64,000 bases of DNA from Glossina fuscipes. Lineage: Eukaryota > Arthropoda > Insecta > Diptera > Glossinidae. The stretch lies in the NCBI RefSeq assembly GCF_014805625.2, contig NW_023998485.1, positions 469,511-533,510 on the forward strand, in the 5' to 3' direction. This document shows positions 53,079-62,202 of this stretch, in pieces; the first letter of the stretch is position 1; every line of letters begins with the position of its first letter. Made by a program: the position numbers and the translations under genes. Under the pieces are notes generated by a model. That model saw only the letters and a list, made by a program, of their open reading frames with translations. It did not search any database and was not told the DNA's origin.

Positions 53079-53278
53079 CTTATCTATCTCTTCCATAGAT
53101 TAACAAATATTTATAAATTTGTATTTACTTTCTTTGTCATGATTTCTCTCAAGCATTGATAAGATTTTCGAAGTGAGCAGAATATGTAAAATCTTTAAAA
53201 AGTTTATCTTTGGTCTTTAAATTTAGTTTCAAGAAAGGCGTTGTATTCGAAAGATCAAGTAAGCAAAAAAAAAAAAAC
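52694..53278. promoter_or_regulatory. Divergent promoter interval, nimB1/2 and nimB3
   Basis: A 585-bp interval between two start codons pointing away from each other. It contains a CT-rich tract (53024-53078; GAGAG on the minus strand, the binding sequence of GAGA factor), a TGATAAG GATA-type site near 53157, and an initiator-like TATCAGACG on the minus strand near 52722. No clear TATA box for either gene. Confidence 0.45.
53024..53078. repeat. CT microsatellite
   Basis: Nearly pure (CT)n, perfect from 53041 to 53072, directly visible. Confidence 0.95.
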
Positions 53279-53720
53279 ATGAAATATTTTCTTAACATAC
53301 TCATAGCTTGTGCAGTGTTTGGCGGTATTTGTCAGGCAATACCGCAATTTTGGAAATTAAATTCTTTAAATGAACGCGACCTCTTCATATTGGATATCAA
53401 AGGCACTATGGCAGCAGGCATATGCTACAAACAACTGTCGTATGTGAAGAAACGCAAAATTTAACTTAAAAAGTAAAACTTGTGCAAATTATTCTAAAGT
53501 ATTACTTTGCAGTCGGAAAACTAACGATCCGCAGTTCAGTTTACGCACTTTATCGTACTGTTGTCCTGGATACGAACGTAATCCTTACAGCATGCATAGT
53601 GTAAAATGTGATCCCATTTGCACTGAGGATTGTTCGAATGGAATATGCTCAGCGCCTGATGTCTGTGAATGTTACCCCGGCTACGAGCGTAAGGGAGGAC
53701 GTTGCGAAAGTTATTACTAA
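53279..53720 (+). CDS. nimB3: NimB3: short secreted single-NIM protein
   Basis: Exons 53279-53439 (donor GTATGT) and 53513-53720 (acceptor TTTGCAG), phase 2, joining to 122 aa. Signal peptide MKYFLNILIACAVFGGICQA, then the block MAAGICYKQLS that also ends exon 1 of the neighbouring nimB gene, then CCPGYERNPYS and a single NIM repeat (CDPICTEDCSNGICSAPDVC then CECYPGY) before a short tail. The very short length with one NIM repeat is what is known of Drosophila NimB3, and the place between nimB1/2 and nimB4 agrees. The open frame runs on past the donor into the intron, so a naive call would end at 53464 and miss the NIM repeat. Its function is not known to me. Confidence 0.9.
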
Positions 53721-56091
53721 ATATATCAACTTAGTTGTCCACGAGCATGGCCGAAATTCTTGTGTTTTCTTCTCGATGCTGAAATAAATAATTTTGATTA
53801 GACTAGTCAAATAAACTTCATATTGTAGCAGATCGTAAAAAGAAAGCTTTTATTCATTGCAATTAATATTTAATTTTTTGTACGAAATCGTAAAACCCGC
53901 TCCAAAATTTTCAACCGTAAATTTTTCTATTCAATGCCTAAATTTGTGCTTACAAATAAGTTGCAAGAAAGAATGCTCATTATTTCTATTTTCTTTTTTC
54001 TTATTGCGTAAAGAAGAAGAAGATGTTTTCTAAAAAATTTGTAATAATGCTCTTGTAAAAAAAAGTACCAACCGCCGACATTTGTGCCTACCTTTGTGCC
54101 TACCTTGGATTTGTAAACAATTTCATATGTTTTCTTTTGAATTCCCGACCTTTGTGCCAACTTTTGTACGGATTAAAATATTAAGGTAGCTGTCATATGA
54201 GTGTAAATAAAATTAATCATAACTTTTAGTCCAGATAAATGATACCCAATTTTCATATAAACAAATTTGACTGAAAAAGCAAAGTTAGTAGAAGCGCCTA
54301 CTTCGCCAGTTGCTCCGAGATCATGTTATATAACATAAATTAAAAATGTAAGCAACTAATATTGGACATAGTGATTGATAGTTCGCGTGCTTTGGTGGAC
54401 GTTTGAACGTTATCTTGTTCAGAATATAACTGCAATGTCTAAGCTTCAAAATTAAGCACAATTTGCTTTGATGCTTCTTTTATAATTTAGATTGGAATCA
54501 CTCTTAATGAAGGAACCTCTAGGAAAAATTAACAAATTTTAAAGCATTAAAGTTAATACATTAATATCTTTGTTCTAAATTAATTTTTTACATATAAGCT
54601 CTGCCATAACAACCAAAGCAAATATTAATAGAGAAAAATCGTGTCATCTTAGAAGAAGATTCTCACTCATAACTAAAATACATACATTCCTTAAATGTAC
54701 ATACTACATTAGATTACTCAGATATACATACTACATTGGGTTAGCTTACCTAGTAACAGTAAGCATCTTTGCACCAGTTACCGTGAAGTGCATGCATATG
54801 TAGTTGTCAAGAGTCAAAGCGTTTAGTTCATACCATTTCAGTAGTGGAAGCAAGTTTGGCTTAAGGTAGCCCGACTCTCCCACGTTATTGGACGAATGAA
54901 AGAGTTTTATATCAGCCGCATATATAAGAATGTATAAGAAAAACGGAATATCAAAGGGAGTTCAAAAACAAACGGCTACCCTTGGCAACATTTTATCTAA
55001 CAACAATTTCATCAGATGGGCAACAATTGAATAGCGTCTTTTATGAATGGAATTCAATCTTAAATAATTTCAATAAAAACCGATTCTATCGAGACTCTAT
55101 GAGAGGTAGCTACAAAATTCAAGAAAAAGTACTTTTGCCTTTAATAAAACCAGAAAATGTTCATGATATTGTCTGTGTAAGCCTGATCCATATTAACTAT
55201 TCAAAAAGATTGGGGATAAAGGGTTATACGGACGCTGTACAATAAAATACTATCGAGACTTTTATAAACCATTTTAAAGCTCAATTCAATGTTGAGATAA
55301 TCTAAGTGCCAAGCTAGTCCCAGGAGCGACTTTATCAGCAGGTTGTAAATTGTTAACATAGAATTCATTTTTTTCAGACCATAGACAGTATTGACAACAT
55401 TTGGATGAAAAGTATCTACTAGATTTACAAAAGCTCTCTATCGATGTACTGTAACTCCTAGTGTTTTAGCGTATAAAAGATCTATCAGATTATTATCAGA
55501 GATATGAATCATTTTCATTGCAATAAGTTGAAGCAAACGAATTGTTCCAAAAATTCATCAAGTTTATTAAAGTAATGAGCCTGTAGAGAAGAATGAAGAA
55601 TGTCTAGCCTCTTAATAAGAACACCTTATTATAGCAAAAGGCGGAATGCTTCTTAGTTACTTAGTGTCAAATATTCGTCTTCAGCCAAATAAGAATTCAT
55701 TTATTCATGTTCAATCAATTTTCGACTGGTAACGAGCCCAATGTGATGAATTTTTGGATGGCCTTCTAACTGTAGAGTGGGTCTCCTACAAAATAGCGCC
55801 GGCTCGAAGTTCAAATTTTTGATAGCGGCTATAACGTAGAAATAAAAACTACTACTATTACTGTCTTTCCTCAAAAAAGTTAAGTTTTTAGTAGCCTTGA
55901 CAAGTTAAAAACGTGGCCGGTCAATGTAATTTTAGAAAAGCTATCAACGTTTCTGCCAAATTTCGAGAATATAAAAACGTTCTGTTCCTCTCTACGTACT
56001 TTTCATTCAATCCCCATTATATTATGATATAATGCTTTTATCGATTTAATTGGTAAAAGGTTAGACACATTTCGGCTTTATTCAAGGGATG
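53721..56091. other. Intergenic interval between nimB3 and nimB4
   Basis: Mostly non-coding and AT-rich. It holds a 12-bp tandem duplication (TTTGTGCCTACC at 54081-54092 and 54093-54104) and a reverse-transcriptase relic near 54880-54950. The plus-strand frame at 54982-55245 starts at ATG only by chance, as far as I can see, and has no domain. Confidence 0.45.
54880..54950 (-). mobile_element. Reverse-transcriptase fragment of a LINE
   Basis: Minus strand 54945-54893 reads FFLYILIYAADIKLFHS, clearly related to RT motif C (ILMYADDVKLF at 34770-34800), with the second-position Asp changed to Ala. Surrounding sequence is too decayed to delimit. Confidence 0.55.
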
Positions 56092-57563
56092 TTAATAAAA
56101 ATTCATATTGTGATAATCAAAAGCGGGAAATTTAAAATGCCTACCAATTAATAAATTAAATTCATTGATTAACCCGTCATTCATCTTTTGATGATGCATG
56201 GACGCATAAGTGGTAACCTGGTCGGGCGAAAGACAATGATTAATGAAACGGGTATTGCCGACTTGACAACGGCATCGTCCTCGAGCAGTGCAATATCCCA
56301 AATCACATTGTTGGTAATTATGGAAAGGACCCGGTATTATAGAGCATCCGCAAACACCAGGAGCTACACATTTACCATAAAAACCGCATCCACTACAGTA
56401 AATAATAAAAATAAAAAAATAATAATTATACAAAAGCGTTTCAAAATCACTTACTGTTCGCAAACACCTTCACATTTGGTGCCCCGACGTTTATAGCCAT
56501 TAAAGCAACGGCATATCCCCGGCGACAGGCAAACACCATTTTCACAATCATCGTCGCAATCCGGTAAGCATGAAGTGGTATTTCGATCGAATTTATAACC
56601 ATTTTGACATATGCAAGTAGTGCTATTTACACAAAAACCGTTTTCGCAACGCCTATTATGAATTGAATATTTTTCAATTCCTTTTACGTATACTTGGGTT
56701 CAATAACTTACAGGTAACAATTACTTTCGCAAACTGAGCTATTTTGCCTTTTCTGATATCCATGAAAACAGTTGCACCGGTTGGGACCCACGCAGTGCCC
56801 ATAGCCACAATCTGGTATACAAATTGGTTGACATCCGATTTTCAAGTCGTCTGGTTGAAGCTTAACATAACCAATTTTACACTCGCATTTTTCTGGAGCT
56901 GCGCAAATTTCATTAAGCCCGCAACCCATTTTACAGATCGGTACACAGAACTGACGCGATGCGCTTAATTCATACCCTTGTTTACAAACGCAAGTGCCAT
57001 TCAAGAAACAGTCACCGTCAGGACAACCTAAGGGGCAGGTGGGCACACAATCATTGCGATGATTTAAAACAAATTCATTAAAACACTGGCAACGGGCGCC
57101 CTCCAAACAAAATCCATTTTGCAAGCATTTATTACCACAATCTGGCACACATTTGCTCCAATCGTAGTCGTAACGTTTAAAGCCTTGACAACATACCTCA
57201 ATCACATTAAAGTAAGGGTTTAGAGAGCTGTTGCCCACTACTAACACATTTTTTTCATATTGGAAAAAAACCGCTCTAGAAATTAAAAATCTTCTTTCAA
57301 ACTAATTGAAATGCTAGCATTTTATTTTTCACTTACGGTACTTCTTTCGAGCATTTAGGAGGATTGACATCTTTCTGGGGCAAAGACAGACCCGGTGTTC
57401 GCATAAACGGTTGCTTCGTTGTAGTGGTCGTTGTATAACGTGCCGTTTCAGTTTGAACACAATTGAGGAAACAGCAACAAAGAAAAACAATTGATAAGAT
57501 GAAGTCAACAGACCAATCCCGTCTTAAAGAAAACATATTGCAAAGCGTTTTACAACAATTCAT
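56092..57563 (-). CDS. nimB4: Secreted NimB4-like protein (four exons)
   Basis: Exons (minus): 57337-57563, 56712-57275, 56455-56652, 56092-56392, all phase 2 with GTAAGT donors; 429 aa. The first Met is at 57563, but a second Met nine residues on gives a better signal peptide; the hydrophobic core is ILSIVFLCCCFLNCV. Exon 1 ends KCSKEVP, matching the block that ends exon 1 in the other nimB genes. Exon 2 opens before CCQGFKRYDYDWSK and holds four NIM repeats; exon 3 has two (crossing both junctions); exon 4 has a divergent repeat (CGFYGKCVAPGVC) and a partial one, then a Cys-free tail rich in Asn, His and Phe. No transmembrane segment. Drosophila NimB4 is secreted and aids clearance of apoptotic cells. 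Name rests on order between nimB3 and nimB5. Confidence 0.85.
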
Positions 57564-57884
57564 AGACTTTATTGAGTAAGGTTCTTCAAGCTACTAAATC
57601 AAATCAAATCGGTTTTCTATTAATTGAACAAAGAAGCTTTAAAGAGACTTCATAGACAAATCTCTTAATTCTTTGAAAACTTAATTACATTCAATGGTGA
57701 AACCTTCACTCACGGTTATCAAAGTGAATGTTAAATTCAAGCGTCAAGCTTCGCAAGGCAGTCTGCGGCAACTGATAATTTTTCGCTCATCTCCTTTAAA
57801 ACTATAATTTAACATAAAAAACATTTTCTTCCTCATTTGAAATTTAGTTGATTATTTCTGGTTGATCGTAGAGCAAGGGAACAA
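57564..57884. promoter_or_regulatory. Divergent promoter interval, nimB4 and nimB5
   Basis: Only 321 bp separate the two start codons, so the genes share a promoter region. One GATA-type site (TTATCA at 57716-57721, TGATAA on the minus strand) is visible. No clear TATA box. Confidence 0.45.
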
Positions 57885-60467
57885 ATGCTGAAAATACTAA
57901 ATTTAATTTTTTTAATATATTTCGTGGATTACCTTAGCTCTTTAAGCTTTGCTAAACAGGTTTATGCGCAATATTACGGCGATATAAACAATGCAATAGA
58001 TGACGATCTTAAAGATAATTATAATGTTGTCAATCGTGAACATAATTATGAGCAGCAACAATCAATGAAAATGAAATCGCGTCACAATAAAGCCAGAGAT
58101 AGTGTTCCGCGAGGTAATCGTTTTCAGACAGCTGCCGCAGTGAATTCAGATACCGATGTGGAACGCGTTGTTAGTATTATGAACCAACATCAGGAGCAAT
58201 ATAAACAATTAAATTTGCGTCATAATTATAACAGTAATCACAAATGTCGAATATATATTCCGTAAGTATTTCGAAATCAATCAATTAAAGCTTTCCATAT
58301 ATTTTCTCCAACGAGAGATATTTGAATATAATTCCGCTATCGTTTATACAAATAAAATAAGAAAAGCAAAGATCGAAAAGATATAAAAAAGTTAAAAGGA
58401 AACATTCAGTTCGAGAGTTTGATAAAGAAATTAAGATCTGTTATGAGAGCAAATTAAGTAAATGTAGATCAAACATAATTGAAAAACTATAGCTGCTGTA
58501 GCATTATCCTAGGTTTCCGCCTCTTTCGAAAAGTGCTCAAAAACTTCCAATTGCGGGCCTTCCATCTATGCTCCGGTATTAATGAGTGGCAATGTTTTGA
58601 AATTTACTTTTGTCTCTTTTAGAGATTTTTCAGTTTAGACTTTAAGCGGGGCAAGATAAAATGTTAGGAAAGTCGATTTTTTAGTAAACATGAATATTTA
58701 TAAAAAAAAACTAAAGTACTTTACATCGTTAGCCATGACTTTACCTATCTTTTATGCAGAATTCCTTTTCGTAAGGATGACTGGTCGTTTACGGTTACCC
58801 ATCGTGGAGATTTAATTTAATTATTACGGAGAACTCAGTCGAAATGCCAGTTGCGGGTGAGCGGCCGATGGAGACCTTTTGGGCCAACATTTGGACAAAT
58901 TATGATATCATCACATTGCATCTAGCTTTTAGTTCAGTGGCATCAAGTGTTGTTGATAGCGCTCACTAACAGAGATTTCATTAATTTGGTTAAAGTCATC
59001 AATAATACACAAATACAACTGACATCCATCCCTCCTTTCTAATTTTCAGTAAAACCTTCATAGATTTTCAGCTCTATCACCGATGCAAATGGTTCGCTTA
59101 GTCATCGTGATATTCATTTATCCATTGTTCTTTGATCCTGGATGTCGTAACTTACCGTGCACCACTCACCATTATTCAGTGCTATCATATCACGTATCGA
59201 AATAATTCAACCATTTAAAGACTTATGTGGATTACCTACTAGCAGAATAGCCTTAATTGCCACGACAACATTATATGTAGGTAGTACATTCAGACACATT
59301 CATTGTTGCCTTTTAGTTTGCCTTTTTTAAGGAAAAACTGACACAATTTGTTGGCGAATGTGTCGCTATTATTGACATTGCGTAATTTCATTCATTGACG
59401 AATTTAGTTTTTTGAATGTTGAAAGAGAAAACGAATGAACCTGCAAAATATCTTCTGAAATCTCAGCTTACTTGTGCTTTTTGCAGGGTCATTTCCGTAG
59501 ACTCCCATCTTATACAGGGAATATTATGGTTTTCAAATTTGGGTTGGCATCGATACATGTAGATATGGAGATATGATTAGGAAGGCAGTAGGAAGACAAA
59601 ACAACGGGGAAATGAAGATATGAGGTCATAGTGCAAGTTAAGCTGATGTGTTGCGAGTTAAAATTTTTCTATGTTCATTTCGAATGGACTTGTTCTCTGT
59701 ATACGCTTTCTATTTGTCTTTTTTCAATAAAAAACGAATTCTTCTTTTTCTCGTTTCATACAGTAACGAAGCCATTAGCAAATATCCTTGGGCTAGTATT
59801 GTCCAATCGGATAAAGCTAATCAATTAATATTGATAGAGATTTGTTGTGCTGGCTATGGTGCAGTTCGTTGGCGGGGTAATACTTTATGTCGTCCTTTAT
59901 GTGAAAATTGTCGCAATGGTTTCTGTGTTCAACCCGGAGTATGCCAGTGCTATGATGAATTCGTAAGCAACGAAAACGGTGATTGCGTTTTCGCTTGTCC
60001 TTTGGGCTGTTTGAACGGGCGTTGTTACTTGGATGGGAGTTGCCAATGTGATCCGGGCTATAAATTAGATGAAACAAGAAAATATTGCCGACCTATTTGT
60101 AGTGGCGGTTGCGGTACAAATCCCTTACATAATTGCACAGAACCTGAAGTCTGCAATTGCATCAAAGGCTACAAATTATCAGACAACGATTGTCAGCCAG
60201 TGTGCCAGCCGGAATGCGGCATCGGCGGAATATGTAGAAAGCCAAACGCCTGCGATTGCTTACCAGGATATACTCTCAAGGACGGTATTTGTCAAGCTGT
60301 TTGTTACCAGTAAGGCACACATTCAATTTTAAACCGTATTGTGTACATGTGCCTTTTTTAATTTATCTAGAAAATGTGAAAATGGTATTTGTTATAGCCG
60401 CAACCGCTGCATTTGCAAACCGGGTTATACCTATCATGAACGTTCTACACAGTGTATACCTATGTAA
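57885..60467 (+). CDS. nimB5: Secreted NimB5-like protein (three exons)
   Basis: Exons 57885-58261, 59764-60309, 60371-60467, phase 2 introns with GTAAGT and GTAAGG donors; 339 aa, near the roughly 350 aa I recall for Drosophila NimB5. Signal peptide MLKILNLIFLIYFVDYLSSL..., a polar Asn/Gln/His-rich N-terminal region, and exon 1 ending HKCRIYIP, the equivalent of the KEVP block. Exon 2 has ICCAGYGAVRW and NIM repeats; the last one is split by intron 2 after CQAVCYQ, and exon 3 finishes it (CENGICYSRNRCICKPGY). Five NIM repeats in all, no transmembrane segment. In Drosophila NimB5 is a fat-body factor that limits hemocyte numbers. The long exon 2 frame continues leftward beyond the acceptor, so the open frame alone gives a false start. 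Confidence 0.88.
58262..59763 (+). other. nimB5: Intron 1 of nimB5
   Basis: 1.5-kb intron between donor GTAAGT and acceptor TCATACAG. No other exon or element recognised. Confidence 0.65.
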
Positions 60468-60559
60468 AGGAGAGCGAAACAGAAAAAGAACACTCTTGCT
60501 TTAAATTTATGAATTTATTAAGCTTAATATTGTACAGATTTTAAAATATTTTATAAATT

Positions 60560-62202
60560 TTAGTTGCTGCTTTGCTGTTCATATTGCACCAAGTAATCAC
60601 CTGTAAAAGATTAAAAAAAAAAATATTAACTATTCAGTTTGAATTTTTTATGTATTTGTTAAACTTAACGCATATTTTTAAATGCACTTAAAATTGTAAG
60701 AACTCACTATTTCTTGTAGAAAACTTCCAATATATTATGCAGTTAGTAAGGATAATTAAAATTACCAGACCACTACCTATGCCCAACCACAATAAATAGG
60801 CTGACGTTTCCTCTTTTGCGGATCGTTTTTCCAACTCAGGTACTTTCGCAGTCAATGCATTAGCTTTACACTGATAAAGTGAAGGTATATCATCAAAACT
60901 TTCTCCGTCTGCCAAGTGACAGATCATCCGCTTTAACTTCCAATCACATTTACACAATGAACCTTTTAAACATTGCTGATCATTTTCATATGTACAGAAG
61001 GCCGTACATGTTGTGGTAGATAAAGGGCCGAAATCATCGTATTCTTGCCAACATTGACAATGTTTTAAGCATTCTGTTAGAGATGTGAAAGTCTTGCTGT
61101 CATTTGAAGTTTGTGGTAATTTAATTCCGGTATGCTCTACCGTAGAAGTTGTGACATCGTCTTTTAAAAACTTTAAGGGGTCTATTGTGGTGTCTGCCAT
61201 TGTGTAGATTTCAGTGGTGGTTGAAGTTTCAGTAAAGTCTTCGGTTGTTTCTGATGTTGACGTACTTAAAGATATACTTTTCTCACATATATGATATTTA
61301 TAATCATCTGGATGTTTGTAATCTTTATGACAGACACAAAAGTTGGGAGCAACGCAATCACCGTTCGTACAAGGCGGCTCGCAAATTGGCTGACATAGGA
61401 CTGTTGAGTTTTTTTCCAGACGAAAACCTTTCTCGCATTCGCATTGTTCGGGCCTAATGCAACGACCCTGTTTACAGCTTTGCGAACAAATCGGTTGACA
61501 TTTGTTATCGGGGCCCATTAAATACCCTTTATTACAAACACACATATTTGGAGATAAGCATTGACCGTTTTCACAACCAGAGCTGCAAATCGGCTCGCAG
61601 ATGGAAGTGTTCGCATTCAGCTTGTAATCATTAAAACATTCGCATTTATTTGGAGCTATGCATTTACCAAAGGTTGAGCATTTTATTTCGCAAATGGGCT
61701 CACAATAGTGTTCATAACGAGAGGTTAATTGCATTTGATAACCTTCCACACATAAACACCTATTAGGTTCAATACATCTAGCTTGGTCAGGACAAGGCTG
61801 TAGGCAAATTGGTTCGCATCGATTATCAATCATTTCATAACCCTTTTTGCAGGCACAAACCTCCGGTTTTTCACAATAAGCATTTACGTCGCATCTGTGG
61901 TTACAAATTGGTTCGCAATCCTCGCCCCCTGTAGGCGATTTGCGATAGCCTTCTAGACAGGTGCACATGTTAGGTGCAGTACATTTAGAATTTGGCGGAC
62001 ATAGTTCTTCACAATAGGGACTGCATTTTATTAACAAAGAGTGATCATCGTTGCCATAATAGCCCACAGTACAGCGACATAAATTTGGCTTGAAACATGT
62101 ACTGTTCGTTGAGCAGCTTGGATAACATGTTGGCTCACAATTATCATCCACTTGATGATAGCCATTGCAACAAACTCTTTCCGGCACATACTCGTAATAT
62201 GT
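60560..62202 (-). CDS. NimC-type phagocytosis receptor, partial at the 5' end
   Basis: Membrane protein of the Nimrod C group (NimC1 or NimC2 in type; next after nimB5 in the Drosophila order). Main exon 60708-62202 (acceptor CTTTTAG) and last exon 60560-60600. The exon opens TYYEYVPERVCCNGYHQ and holds eight NIM repeats (CEPTCYPSC... to CEPPCTNGDC...), a Thr/Ser-rich stalk, a second Cys-rich region (CLKHCQCWQE to SLYQC), and a transmembrane helix (LLWLGIGSGLVILIILTNCI). A donor AATA|GTGAGT near the end of the open frame joins an acceptor TTTTACAG at 60601; this gives a tail ending SDYLVQYEQQSSN rather than the read-through SEFLQF. The signal-peptide exon was not found up to 64000. Drosophila NimC1 is a hemocyte receptor for bacterial phagocytosis. 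Polyadenylation signal on the minus strand (TTTATT 60514-60519). Confidence 0.85.

Noticed and set aside
59631..59828. 65-codon frame at the left of nimB5 exon 2
   Set aside because: It is in the wrong frame and lies mostly in intron 1; the NIM-coding frame starts after the acceptor at 59763.
60688..60707. SEFLQF as the C-terminus of the NimC-type protein
   Set aside because: The codons overlap a GTGAGT donor and a good acceptor with an in-frame exon follows at 60600.
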